Source: Gammaproteobacteria bacterium (lineage in GTDB: Bacteria > Pseudomonadota > Gammaproteobacteria > Burkholderiales > Rhodocyclaceae). From it: a DNA stretch of 64,000 nt. A program made the translations under genes and the position numbers. Below the pieces are notes generated by a model. The model was not told where the DNA came from and did no database searches. It saw nothing but the letters and a program-made list of their open reading frames with translations. The stretch is taken from NCBI GenBank assembly GCA_018824085.1, contig JAHJHI010000001.1:1-64000 (forward strand). The letters are read 5' to 3'. Of the stretch, positions 37,591 to 47,471 are shown piece by piece (position 1 is the stretch's first letter; each line of letters opens with the position of its first letter).

Positions 37591-37724
37591 GTGCTTCGCT
37601 TCTTTCCGCTTGATTCGCCTGCGCCACGCCGGCGCCCACTGCGATCAGAACAGACCGGCGTTGCTACGCAAAGCCCGGCGCGGCTTATCGGTTCATAACG
37701 CCCCGAAAGCCGCACCGGCCGGTG

Positions 37725-38588
37725 TCAGCCCTTGCCACCGGCGCGCGCGAAGATGCCGGCCACTGCGTCCTTCAGGTCGGCCGGCAGCACGACCACCTTG
37801 GCGTTCGGCGATTCACCCAGCTTGTTCAGCGCAGCCACGTACTTTTCACCCAGCAGATACATCATCGGCAGTTGCTGGTCGCCGAGCGAAGCCATGACCC
37901 GGCGGATCGACTCCGCGCTCGCTTCGGCCAGCGTCACCTGCGCGGTCGCGTCGCGCTTGGCGGATTCCAGCCGCGCTTCCGCTTCCAGGATCATCGACTG
38001 CTTCTGCCCTTCCGAGCGCGTCACCATCGCCTTGCGTTCGCGCTCGGCGCTCGCCTGCTGTTCCATCGCGCGCTGCATGGAATCGGACGGATTGATGTCC
38101 TGGATTTCCACCGATTTCACCGTCAGGCCCCAGTCGATCGCCTCGTCGGCGATGCTCTCGCGCAGCCGCACCTTGATCTTGTCGCGGCTCGACAGCGCCT
38201 GGTCGAGATCCATTTCGCCGACGATGGAACGCAGCGTCGTCATGATGAGGTTGCGGATCGCCTCGGTGAAGTCGGTCACGCCGTACACCGCCTTCACCGG
38301 GTCGGTCACCTTGATGAAGGCCACCGCATTGGTGCGGATGACCGCGTTGTCGCGCGTGATCACCTCCTGCTCCTGCACGTCCAGGATGATGTCCTTCGTG
38401 ACAACACGGTAGGCCACGTCATCGAGATACGGAATGATGATGTTGAGTCCCGGCAGCAGCGTGCGCAGGTATTTGCCCATGCGCTGCACCACCCATTCTT
38501 CGCCCTGCGGCACGATGCGCAGCCCCTTGGCAAGCGTGACGACCGCGAACGCCAGCAGCGCGATGACAACGACCAGACCTGAACTCAT
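37725..38588 (-). CDS. SPFH/stomatin-like (QmcA/paraslipin) protein
   Basis: LRIVPQGEEWVVQRMGKYLRTLLPGLNIIIPYLDDVAYRV... Confidence 0.92.
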   Translation of the reverse strand: MSSGLVVVIALLAFAVVTLAKGLRIVPQGEEWVVQRMGKYLRTLLPGLNIIIPYLDDVAYRVVTKDIILDVQEQEVITRDNAVIRTNAVAFIKVTDPVKAVYGVTDFTEAIRNLIMTTLRSIVGEMDLDQALSSRDKIKVRLRESIADEAIDWGLTVKSVEIQDINPSDSMQRAMEQQASAERERKAMVTRSEGQKQSMILEAEARLESAKRDATAQVTLAEASAESIRRVMASLGDQQLPMMYLLGEKYVAALNKLGESPNAKVVVLPADLKDAVAGIFARAGGKG

Positions 38589-39043
38589 GCTGTTCCTCCC
38601 GTATTGACCCGACCCACCTTGAGCAGGCTGCCCTCGACCGACAGCACCTTCACCCGTTCTCCGACCGCCATCGCTTCGTCACCGATGCAGTCCCACACAT
38701 CGGTGCCGAGCAGCGGTTTCTGAAAGCGCACCTGGCCACGCCCGAACGGCGTCACTTCGCGCACCACCAGCCCGACCTCTCCCAGCACGTCGTCCGACAT
38801 GCCGCTGCGCGTCTCGTGCTGGTCTGCGCGGAATACGCGGAACCAGAAGAACACCAGCGCGCACGACAGCACGGTCCACAGAGCCACCTGCAGCGTGAGC
38901 GTCAGCCCGGGCATGGTCGCCAGCAGCAGGCCGATGCCCAGGGCACCGACACCGAACCACACCAGCACCATGCCGGGCACCGCCAGTTCGGCCACGATCA
39001 GCGCCAGCCCGGCCACCAGCCAGTGCCACCATTCGATATCCAT
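38585..39043 (-). CDS. NfeD-family membrane protein
   Basis: MDIEWWHWLVAGLALIVAELAVPGMVLVWFGVGAL...; overlaps SPFH gene start. Confidence 0.9.
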   Translation of the reverse strand: MDIEWWHWLVAGLALIVAELAVPGMVLVWFGVGALGIGLLLATMPGLTLTLQVALWTVLSCALVFFWFRVFRADQHETRSGMSDDVLGEVGLVVREVTPFGRGQVRFQKPLLGTDVWDCIGDEAMAVGERVKVLSVEGSLLKVGRVNTGGTA

Positions 39044-39083
39044 GCGTAATCCCCGCGTCAGGTCCGGACCGCAGTGTAGCCTT

Positions 39084-40010
39084 TCAGCGACCGCAATCGC
39101 CGAGCGCCATCAGGTGGGCGGCCACGGCGCCGCCCAGCGTATCGAGCCGATAGCCGCCCTCCAGCGTCGACACGATGCGCCCCTGCGCGGACGCTTCCGC
39201 GATGTCCCGCAACTCGTGCGTGAGCCAGCGGTAGTCCGATGCGTCGAGCCGGACGTCTGCCAGCGGGTCTTCGACATGGGCGTCGAACCCGGCCGACACC
39301 AGCAGCAGTTGCGGCCTGAACGCGCGCAGCGCCGGCAGGCCGGTGTCGCGCCAGTGGCGGCGGAACGCCTCGGCGCCGTCACCGGCGGCGAGGCGCATCG
39401 GCACATAGCCGGCGCGCTCGGGGAAATCACCCAGCGGGTAGTAGGGATGCTGGAAGCTGTCCGCCATCAACACCCGCGCGTCGCGCCGGAACATGCTTTC
39501 GGTGCCGTTGCCGCGATGCACGTCGAAATCCGCGATGGCCACGCGCTCGACACCATGGCTGGCGAGTGCATGCGCAACGCCGATCGCTGCATTGCCGTAA
39601 ATGCAGAAACCCATCGCGTCGCCCGCGCGCGCATGGTGGCCGGGCGGACGGGTGGCGCAGAACGCCGCTGTTGCGCGGCCGCTCATCACCAGATCGACCG
39701 CATGCACGACGGCGCCCGCCGCACGCGATGCCGCCGCCAGCGAACCGGGCGACATGACGGTATCCGCGTCGAGGGCGTGCACGCCACTGGACGGCGCCGC
39801 GCGCTCGACCGCATCCAGATAGTCCGCATGGTGCACCCGTGCCAGCTGTTCCCGGCTCGCGCGCGGTGCGTCGACCCGCTGCCAGGTCCGCGCCAGCCCG
39901 CCGGCCGCCAGCGCTTCGAGCACGGCTTCGAGGCGCGCGCGCGATTCGGGATGGCGGGGCCCGGGCTGGTGCTCCAGACAGTCGGCGTGGGTGACGAGCG
40001 CGCATTTCAT
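39084..40010 (-). CDS. Histone deacetylase/acetoin utilization (AcuC-like) family protein
   Basis: MKCALVTHADCLEHQPGPRHPESRARLEAVLEAL...RPPGHHARAGDAMGFCIYGNAAIGVAHAL...IADFDVHRGNGTE. Confidence 0.92.
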   Translation of the reverse strand: MKCALVTHADCLEHQPGPRHPESRARLEAVLEALAAGGLARTWQRVDAPRASREQLARVHHADYLDAVERAAPSSGVHALDADTVMSPGSLAAASRAAGAVVHAVDLVMSGRATAAFCATRPPGHHARAGDAMGFCIYGNAAIGVAHALASHGVERVAIADFDVHRGNGTESMFRRDARVLMADSFQHPYYPLGDFPERAGYVPMRLAAGDGAEAFRRHWRDTGLPALRAFRPQLLLVSAGFDAHVEDPLADVRLDASDYRWLTHELRDIAEASAQGRIVSTLEGGYRLDTLGGAVAAHLMALGDCGR

Positions 40011-40145
40011 GTGCGCAGTGTAAGGGGAGCCGGTTTCTCCGCGCGCCGCCGTCTGCGCGCAGCGGGAAAGTCGCCAGCGCGGAGCGGGAGGATTTCCCGA
40101 AGGCCTTCGCATTAGCATGCGTTTTTGAACAGTCGGGACAGCAGC

Positions 40146-41498
40146 ATGAGTCTGCGCTTCAGACTCACCCTCATCATCGGCTCGCTGATGACCTTGCTGG
40201 TCATCGTGGACAGCGTACGCAGACTCTACGACGCCCACGACGACGCGATTGCCGAGATGGATTCGGTCGCCCTGCTCGCGCACGCCCTGCTGCCCAGCGC
40301 GCTGTCGCCCCCGCCGCCCGGCATGAGCGCAGAGACGCTGCTTTCACACATTGAACTGACACGACACCTGAGCACGCTGCGCCACCTCACCGTCGAGATC
40401 CACGCGCTTGACGGCCGTCTGGTGCAGACCTCGCGCGCCCTGCCCCAACCGGCCGCCCCGGCGGCACTCGGCTGGATGGGTGACCGCCTGCGCAGCAAGG
40501 CGCCACTGCGCAAGGACATCCTCGTGGGCGAGCGGGTCATCGGCTACTACCTGCTGGTGCCCAACGCCGACGACGAATTGCGCGAGATATGGGCTGACTA
40601 CGTGAAGCAGACGTCGATGGTGGTCGCCATCGGCCTGATTGCCTGCGCACTCGTTTTCTGGGCCGTCGGACGCGCGCTGCATCCGCTCGGCAGCGTCATG
40701 CGCGCGCTGTCGGCGATCGGCGAGGGGCGACTGGACGCGCGGCTGGACAACGTCGGGCCGGGCGACCTGCTGCCGCTGTCGAATTCCTTCAATGCGATGG
40801 CCGCGACGCTGGAAATCGCGGTCAACGAGCGCGCCCGGCTGCTGCGAAAACTGATCACGCACGAAGAGGAAATACGGCAGTCGCTCGCGCGCGACCTGCA
40901 CGACGAACTGAGCCCGTACCTGGTCGCGATCCACCCGCACGCGCGCCTGCTGGCCGACGCCTGCAACGAGCGCCCGGAACTGGTCGAGCACCGCGACGCG
41001 GCGCGCTGGATGTCGGACCAGGTCGGCCACCTGCTGCGCCTCGTGCGCAACCTGCTGGAGCACCTGCGTCCGCCGGACATCGAGGAACTGGGCCTGAAGC
41101 ATGCGCTGACGGAACTCGGCACGCAGCGCAGCCGGGGGCATGACCGCGCCCAGGTCGTGTTCCACCTCGACGACTCGCTGGAGCGACTGTCGCCGATGCA
41201 TGACATCACGCTTTACCGCATCGTCCAGGAATGCCTGACCAATACCGTCAAGCACGCTCGCTGCACCCGCATCGACATTTATCTGGATATCGACGAAGCG
41301 GCCTCGCGCGTGGTGCTGCGCGTGACCGACGACGGCGCACCACTGCCGCACGCACCGCCGGACAGCGGCTTCGGGCTGGTCGGCATGCGCGAACGCGCCC
41401 TTGCGCTGGGCGGAGACTGCCAGGCCGGTCCGCGCAATGGCGACGGCTGGGAGGTCACCGCCTGGCTGCCACTGAAAACCTCGCTACAGGAAAAATGA
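40146..41498 (+). CDS. Sensor histidine kinase, NarX-like (HAMP + HisKA_3 + HATPase)
   Basis: EEEIRQSLARDLHDELSPYLVAIHPHARLL; HATPase segments LTNTVKHARCT and SGFGLVGMRERALALGG. Confidence 0.9.
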   Translation: MSLRFRLTLIIGSLMTLLVIVDSVRRLYDAHDDAIAEMDSVALLAHALLPSALSPPPPGMSAETLLSHIELTRHLSTLRHLTVEIHALDGRLVQTSRALPQPAAPAALGWMGDRLRSKAPLRKDILVGERVIGYYLLVPNADDELREIWADYVKQTSMVVAIGLIACALVFWAVGRALHPLGSVMRALSAIGEGRLDARLDNVGPGDLLPLSNSFNAMAATLEIAVNERARLLRKLITHEEEIRQSLARDLHDELSPYLVAIHPHARLLADACNERPELVEHRDAARWMSDQVGHLLRLVRNLLEHLRPPDIEELGLKHALTELGTQRSRGHDRAQVVFHLDDSLERLSPMHDITLYRIVQECLTNTVKHARCTRIDIYLDIDEAASRVVLRVTDDGAPLPHAPPDSGFGLVGMRERALALGGDCQAGPRNGDGWEVTAWLPLKTSLQEK

Positions 41499-42181
41499 TG
41501 ACGCCGAACACTGCCATCCGGGTTCTACTTGTCGACGACCACGCAGTCGTCCGTGCCGGCTACCGGCGCTTCCTCGAGCACAGCCGGATCATGGAGGTCG
41601 TCGGCGAAGCAAGCACCGCCGACGAGGCTTACCAGCAGTTCCGCCTGATGAAGCCGGACGTCGTGGTGATGGACATTTCATTGCCCGGCGCGAGCGGCAT
41701 CGAAGCGGCGCGCCGCATCCTCGCGCTCGACGGGCGGGCCCGCGTGCTCATCTTCTCGATGCACGCGCAGCCGGCCTTCGCGCGCCAGGCGCTGGAAGCG
41801 GGCGCCATCGGCTTCCTCACCAAGGACACCGAGCCCGAGGCGCTGGTGCAGGCCGTTCAGGCCGCCGCCCACGGACGGCGCACATTGAGCCCGCGCGTGG
41901 CGGAACTGCTCGCGCTCGACAACGTGATGCCGGACGAACGCCGGCTCGACGTGCTGACGCCGCGCGAATTCGAAATCTGCCGCTTGCTGCTGGCCGGCAT
42001 GTCGGTGGACGAGATCGCCGACGCGCTCAAGCTCAGCCCGAAGACGATTTCCAACCGCATGAGCGAAATCCGCCAGAAGCTCGACGTGCGCAGCGACGTG
42101 GAACTGGTTCGCCTGGCGACCGCCGCCGGGCTGGTGCCCTGGGCGGCGCGGCCCGACGTGTCCGGCGAATCGGTCGCCTGA
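41495..42181 (+). CDS. LuxR-family (NarL-type) response regulator
   Basis: IRVLLVDDHAVVRAGYRRFLE; LTPREFEICRLLLAGMSVDEIADALKLSPKTISNRMSEIRQKL. Confidence 0.92.
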   Translation: MMTPNTAIRVLLVDDHAVVRAGYRRFLEHSRIMEVVGEASTADEAYQQFRLMKPDVVVMDISLPGASGIEAARRILALDGRARVLIFSMHAQPAFARQALEAGAIGFLTKDTEPEALVQAVQAAAHGRRTLSPRVAELLALDNVMPDERRLDVLTPREFEICRLLLAGMSVDEIADALKLSPKTISNRMSEIRQKLDVRSDVELVRLATAAGLVPWAARPDVSGESVA

Positions 42182-42188
42182 TGTCACC

Positions 42189-45100
42189 TCAGCGCGGATC
42201 GAACTGGTAGCTCAGGCTCAGCCAGATGCCGCGCCGAGCGCCCGGCGCCAGGAAATTGGCACTCAGCCAGTCGCTCGAATTGTGGTTGAAACCGTCCGGG
42301 CCAATGGCGCCGTGGATCGACGGCGAGAACGGATTCACGCCGAGACGGCCGGCGCTGAAGTATTCCTTGTCGAGCACGTTGTTGATGCGCATGCCGAACG
42401 TCCATTCCGGCGTGAGCTTGTAGCTGGTCTGGAAATTGAAGACGACGTGGCCCGGAACGGAACCCTTGTTCCCGGTCGGCTGCAGACTGACCATCTGCGT
42501 TCCGGTGATGACGCCGCTGCCGTTGTAGGTATTGACCGGCACCTGCCGCACGACACCTTCCCTGTGCTCGTTGTTTTCGTTGCCGCGTACATAGGCGGTC
42601 GAGTGCGCGATCGCCGTCACCCCGACCGTCCACCGGTCAGTCACGTCATAGCTCAGCGTGGCGTTCAGGTTGTGCAGCGGAATGCCGGGCATGCGATTGC
42701 CCGGCTTGACGCGAATGCGTCCGACCGGTTCGTCCCGGTCGTAGATGCACTGGCCGGATGCGTTGCAGTACGGCTCAAGCGTCGCACTGCTGTTGTCGTT
42801 CGACGCCATGATGAAGGTGTCCTGGAAGGTGGCGTCGGTCAGCGCGTAGTTCAGCCGCACGCGTGCCTTGCCCAGCCGGGCGGAAATGCCGGCTTCGATG
42901 CCCTGCCGCCGCGTATCGCCGATGCTGTCGAAGAAGCTGCGGTTGCCCGGATAGGTCACCAGATAGATGTCGTCCTTCAGATTGGTGCGATAGGCGCCCA
43001 GATTCCACTCGATGTTCTCGCCCCAGCTGCCGCGCATGCCGAAGTCGATCGTCTCCGCGCGGATCTGCGGCAGGTAGGGATCACCCGACAGCGTCGAGGG
43101 CAGCGAACATGAGCGGTTTTCGAGCAGGCCTTTCTCGATGTACTTGTTGCCGCCCATGCTGACCGGCGTGCGGTCGAGCGCGCAGCCCAGTTCGATGACC
43201 GACGGCGTGCGCGCGCCGCGCGCCCAGTTGCCGTAGATGTTCAGGTCCGGTCTGGCCTGCCAGGCGCCGCCGACGGACGGATTCAGCGAACGATAGGTGA
43301 ACGCTTCGGTTTCCGCGGGATTGACGACGCGCGCCAGGTCCGGCACGCGATAGCCGGTGGCCGGGCAGACGCCATCGACGCAGATGTCGTAGAAGTTCGG
43401 ATAGGCCTCGTACTGGGACAGATCGAATACCGTGAAGCCGTGACTGCGCGATGCCAGCACGTTCCTGACCCGGGTGTGGTTGAAACGCACGGCGCCGGTC
43501 AGATGCACCGTCTCGACCGGGCTCCAGGTTTCGCTGGCGTACAGGCTCTTGGTGATCGAGGTGCCGGCGAAATCGTTGTTGCGCACTTCCTCGTCGGCCG
43601 CCGCGTACTGATCCAGTATTTCGTCCGGCGCCAGGTAGGCATTGCGTTCGGCGTCGAGCAGTCCGAGCATCTGGCCGCTGCCATAGCTCGCCTTCGCGCT
43701 GTCGATCGAGGCGCCGACCATGAACTTGTGGCGATCCAGGTTCCAGTTCAGCTGCATCGATGCACCGAGCACGAGCTGTTCGATCCGCGTCCGGGTCAGC
43801 ACGGCCGTCGGGACGCCTTCGACGACGCCGGGACGCGTCGTGCCGAAGCCGTCGGTGACCAGCACGCCGCCGGTGACCGGATCGCGCTGGGTCAGTTCGC
43901 CCTTCTCGGATGTGACGTCCCGCGTCTGCGAGGCGGCGCATTTGTCGCCATTGAGGGGATTGATCACCATGACGGCATGCTTCACGCCGTCCGGCGTGTA
44001 GAAGAAGTTTCCCGTCATGCCGCCCAGCACGTCGACGTCGCCCGCCGGTACACGGGGGGCGGATCCACCGACCCATACGGCGTTGTAATACGCAGGTTCT
44101 CCGTTTGAATAGGCGGTGGTTTCGCCCGGATTCACGGTGGTGAATCCGGATGCCTGAGGGCCATAGAAGAGGTACTGGTGGTAGTTCTTCCAGATCGTGA
44201 ACTCGCTGATCGCATGCGCGGCGTAGTCGTCCGGAAGGTCGGCGTTGAACGCGCCGGCCGGCAGCAGGGACGGATCGGCGACGCCGTTATTGACGTAATC
44301 CATCAGGAAGTCCAGGAATTCCGGATACGCCGGCGAGAACCAGTCGTTCGGGTCGAACGCGACGACGTAGTAGTCGGGCAGGCCGTACTTGTTGGTGCTG
44401 TTGTACAGGCAGGTGTACTCCTCTCCGGGATCGAGCTTGCGCCGCGCGTAGTCGCCCCTGTGCTCGGTATAGACGTCGGCGCCCAGTGCACGGCGATCGC
44501 TGTTGCGCCGATATACCTGACCGGTGATCGTGAAGTTGTCATTGACGATGAAGCTGCCGGACAGCTGCAGTTGCAGCAGCCGGTTCTTCGTCGTGTCCGG
44601 CGAGGTGAACACGCCGTTGCGGTCCTGCGCGTACATCTGGCCGGGAATCAGGCCATTGCCGACGAGGTCGTTCCAGACATAGAGCGAGCTGAGATTCAGG
44701 TCCAGCCGGTCGCTGCGGTAACTGCCCTTGCCGAACACCTGGTTTACCTTGCTCGGCGAATTGTCGCGCCAGCCGTCCTCGACGAAGAAGTTGCCCGCAC
44801 CGAACAGGCCCGCGCTGCCGTTGTTCCAGCCGCCGGACACCTGCAGCTGGTTGCGGCCGAAAGCGCCGGTGAGCAGTTCGGCGTCGACGCCCGGACTGTC
44901 GAAACCGCTCTTGGTGCGCATCGAGAATGCGCCGCCCAGCGTACCGAGGCCGAAGATGGGGTTGGAGCCCGGAAAGACGTCGAATCCCGACAGCGCGTTC
45001 ATCGGAATCATGTCCCAGTTCACGACGTCACCGAACGGCTCGTTCACGCGGATGCCGTCGATGAACACCGACAGGCCCTGCGGCGTGCCGAGTTGCGGAC

Positions 45101-45755
45101 TCGCGGTGAAGCCGCGGTAATTCACGTCCATCTGGAAGGGGTTGCCCTGATAGTCATTCACATTGACCGACTGCATGGTCGAATTCAGCAGATCGGCAAT
45201 GCTCACCGAGTGGGCGTTGCGAATGTCTTCCGCGGTGAGGCTCTGCACATTGCCCGGAATCTCTTCCTTCGTCAGCCCCAGCCCCGGAAGCGGCCCGATC
45301 TCGTGGAAGCGCCTGGCGCGCACCTTGATCTCTTCAAGCCGATGCGCGGACGACGTCTCGTCACCCAGCGCCGGCAACGGCTGCGGCGCGGCCCTGCGCA
45401 AGGTGTATCCGCCCGCGTCATCGACGCGTATTTCCAGCCCGCTGCCCTGCAGTGCTGCAGAGAACGCGTCGCGTACCGAAAAATTTCCGCGCACGCCGGT
45501 GCTGCGCTTGCCGCTGACCAGCGAGGGATCAAACGTGAACATCACGCCGGCACGGCGCGCGACGCGATTGAGCGCGTCGCCGAGCGGCCCCGCCGCGATG
45601 TCGTAGTGACGCACCGGGTCATTGCGCGTCGCCTCGGCCAGTTCGAGCCTGAGCGCATCGGCCGCCGCCAGCGTGCTGCCTGCCACCAGCCCGAGCATGA
45701 CTGCGCCGAGCACCTTCCTGCCGGTGCCCGCACCGGTATCTGCTGACCTCCTCAT
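42189..45755 (-). CDS. TonB-dependent receptor with N-terminal STN signalling domain (FecA-type)
   Basis: YDIAAGPLGDALNRVARRAGVMFTFDPSLVSGKRSTGVRGNFSVRDAFSAALQGSGLEI (STN); plug IADLLNSTMQSVNVND...; C-terminal barrel strand ending SLSYQFDPR. Confidence 0.9.
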   Translation of the reverse strand: MRRSADTGAGTGRKVLGAVMLGLVAGSTLAAADALRLELAEATRNDPVRHYDIAAGPLGDALNRVARRAGVMFTFDPSLVSGKRSTGVRGNFSVRDAFSAALQGSGLEIRVDDAGGYTLRRAAPQPLPALGDETSSAHRLEEIKVRARRFHEIGPLPGLGLTKEEIPGNVQSLTAEDIRNAHSVSIADLLNSTMQSVNVNDYQGNPFQMDVNYRGFTASPQLGTPQGLSVFIDGIRVNEPFGDVVNWDMIPMNALSGFDVFPGSNPIFGLGTLGGAFSMRTKSGFDSPGVDAELLTGAFGRNQLQVSGGWNNGSAGLFGAGNFFVEDGWRDNSPSKVNQVFGKGSYRSDRLDLNLSSLYVWNDLVGNGLIPGQMYAQDRNGVFTSPDTTKNRLLQLQLSGSFIVNDNFTITGQVYRRNSDRRALGADVYTEHRGDYARRKLDPGEEYTCLYNSTNKYGLPDYYVVAFDPNDWFSPAYPEFLDFLMDYVNNGVADPSLLPAGAFNADLPDDYAAHAISEFTIWKNYHQYLFYGPQASGFTTVNPGETTAYSNGEPAYYNAVWVGGSAPRVPAGDVDVLGGMTGNFFYTPDGVKHAVMVINPLNGDKCAASQTRDVTSEKGELTQRDPVTGGVLVTDGFGTTRPGVVEGVPTAVLTRTRIEQLVLGASMQLNWNLDRHKFMVGASIDSAKASYGSGQMLGLLDAERNAYLAPDEILDQYAAADEEVRNNDFAGTSITKSLYASETWSPVETVHLTGAVRFNHTRVRNVLASRSHGFTVFDLSQYEAYPNFYDICVDGVCPATGYRVPDLARVVNPAETEAFTYRSLNPSVGGAWQARPDLNIYGNWARGARTPSVIELGCALDRTPVSMGGNKYIEKGLLENRSCSLPSTLSGDPYLPQIRAETIDFGMRGSWGENIEWNLGAYRTNLKDDIYLVTYPGNRSFFDSIGDTRRQGIEAGISARLGKARVRLNYALTDATFQDTFIMASNDNSSATLEPYCNASGQCIYDRDEPVGRIRVKPGNRMPGIPLHNLNATLSYDVTDRWTVGVTAIAHSTAYVRGNENNEHREGVVRQVPVNTYNGSGVITGTQMVSLQPTGNKGSVPGHVVFNFQTSYKLTPEWTFGMRINNVLDKEYFSAGRLGVNPFSPSIHGAIGPDGFNHNSSDWLSANFLAPGARRGIWLSLSYQFDPR

Positions 45756-45834
45756 GAGCCTCGCCTTTTTGTTGTGTGGTCGCGGGCAATGACGAAGGAC
45801 GGCGGCGAAAGTACAGCGCGCGCAAAAAAAAAGA

Positions 45835-46839
45835 TCAGCGTCGGTCGATGCGGACGATGTAGGGCGTGAAGCGGGTGACGCGCAGTGGCAGGTTCGCGCT
45901 CAGGGCGGCGAGCGCCCGGTCGGTGTCGTCGAGCGGAAACACGCCGGACACCGACAGTCCACGCAACGCTTCGGCATCGTAGGAGAAGGCGCCGCGACGA
46001 TAGCGCTCGAGTTCGGCAAGCACTTCGGCGAGCGGGCGGTCATTGACCGCCAGCACGCCGTCGCGCCAGCCGGTGAGCGTGTCGATGTCGACCGCTTCTG
46101 CGTCAGTCACGCCGTCGCGCGTGATCAGGGTTGCTTCGCCGGCGCCAAGTGTCACGCAGGCATCGGAGGCCCGGCTGCACGCTTCGACCGTCGATTCGAT
46201 CACGGCCACGGTCGTGGCGACGGCGTCATCCCGGACGATGTACTGCGTGCCGAGCGCACGCGCGGTGGCGTGCCGGCTTTCGACGACGAACGGGCGTTGC
46301 GGATCGGCCGTCACCTCGACCAGTATTTCGCCTTGCTGCAGCACGATGCGGCGCTCCGAGCCGTCATAGCGCACGTCTATCGCCGAATCGGTGTTGAGCG
46401 TGACGCGGCTGCGGTCAGCCAGCGTGATCGTGAGCCGCTCGCCCGGCACCGTGCGGTGATCGGCCAGCAGATAGCGAGCGGTCTGTGTCTGCAGCGCCAG
46501 CCAGCCGCTTGCCGCAACGGCGCAAGCCAGCATCAGCCCGCCGGCCATACTGCGGCGGCGCCGACCGGCACCCGACAAACCTGTATCCAGCGCGGCCTTG
46601 CCCGCCTGCGCATCGACCTGTCCGAAACGTGTCCAGATCTCGTCGATGCGCCCGTAGGCCAGCCGGTGCATCGGGTCGGCGCACAGCCAGTCCTGCAGCG
46701 CCGCGCGCACCTCGGACGGGCAATCGTCGTCCTGCGCCTTCAGGTACCAGTCCGTCGCCTGCGCAACGATTGCCGCGGACGGCGCATCGTCGCCCCGGCG
46801 ACCTTCCGGCTGTGTGGACGTGAGTGTCGCGTGCCGCAT
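45835..46839 (-). CDS. FecR-family anti-sigma/signal transducer
   Basis: ATDWYLKAQDDDCPSEVRAALQDWLCADPMHRLAYGRIDEIW...TVPGERLTITLADRSRVTLNTDSAIDV. Confidence 0.9.
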   Translation of the reverse strand: MRHATLTSTQPEGRRGDDAPSAAIVAQATDWYLKAQDDDCPSEVRAALQDWLCADPMHRLAYGRIDEIWTRFGQVDAQAGKAALDTGLSGAGRRRRSMAGGLMLACAVAASGWLALQTQTARYLLADHRTVPGERLTITLADRSRVTLNTDSAIDVRYDGSERRIVLQQGEILVEVTADPQRPFVVESRHATARALGTQYIVRDDAVATTVAVIESTVEACSRASDACVTLGAGEATLITRDGVTDAEAVDIDTLTGWRDGVLAVNDRPLAEVLAELERYRRGAFSYDAEALRGLSVSGVFPLDDTDRALAALSANLPLRVTRFTPYIVRIDRR

Positions 46840-46842
46840 GCG

Positions 46843-47355
46843 TCAGCCGTGCAGCACGCGGTAGCACTGCATCAGCACCGCCGCCAGATACTGCTTGACC
46901 ATGCTGACAGACACGCCAAGCCGGGCCGCGATATCGGCGTGCGGGACACCTTCGAGGCGATACATCAGGAAGGCCTGGCGCGGCTTCGGGGGCAGCATCT
47001 CCAGCATGGTCGCCAGCGCGGCTAGCGTTTCCAGCGCGGCCTGATGTTCTTCCGCGGACGGCGCCGCAACGTCCGGCGCGTGCAGCGCGATGGCGGCCAG
47101 ATAAGACTGTTCGAGCTTGCGCCGGCGCAGGTGGTCGATCAGCAGGCGCCCGGCGGTCGTCGTCAGGAAGGCGCGCGGCTCGCGCAGTTGCGCAAGCCCG
47201 TCACTCTGCATGACGCGCACGAAGGTGTCCTGCGCCAGATCGGCGGCATCCGAGGGGCAGCGGAGCTTCTTGCGCAACCAGCCGAAGAGCCATCCGTGAT
47301 GGTCGATGTACAGCTCCCTGACGAGACGCTGACGGACGGGATGTTCGATCTGCAT
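46843..47355 (-). CDS. FecI-like ECF sigma factor
   Basis: RELYIDHHGWLFGWLRKKLRCPSDAADLAQDTFVRVM...VPHADIAARLGVSVSMVKQYLAAVLMQC; start placed at 47355. Confidence 0.9.
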   Translation of the reverse strand: MQIEHPVRQRLVRELYIDHHGWLFGWLRKKLRCPSDAADLAQDTFVRVMQSDGLAQLREPRAFLTTTAGRLLIDHLRRRKLEQSYLAAIALHAPDVAAPSAEEHQAALETLAALATMLEMLPPKPRQAFLMYRLEGVPHADIAARLGVSVSMVKQYLAAVLMQCYRVLHG

Positions 47356-47471
47356 GGCGGGGATCGGAGGGCGGGCGCGGCGCGTTCGGCGATGGCCCGA
47401 TTCTCGAAAGCGCCTTGCCGCTTGTACAGGGAAAAGCTCCCTCGTCCATGCCGCGCAAAGGTGCCGGCGGC

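Noticed and set aside
35536-37698. 720-aa plus-strand ORF opposite ETF-QO
   Set aside because: Antisense to an unmistakable ETF-QO gene; composition typical of shadow frames.
45824-45832. Run of A between fecR stop and the receptor gene, as a terminator
   Set aside because: T-tract on the minus strand exists but no convincing stem precedes it.
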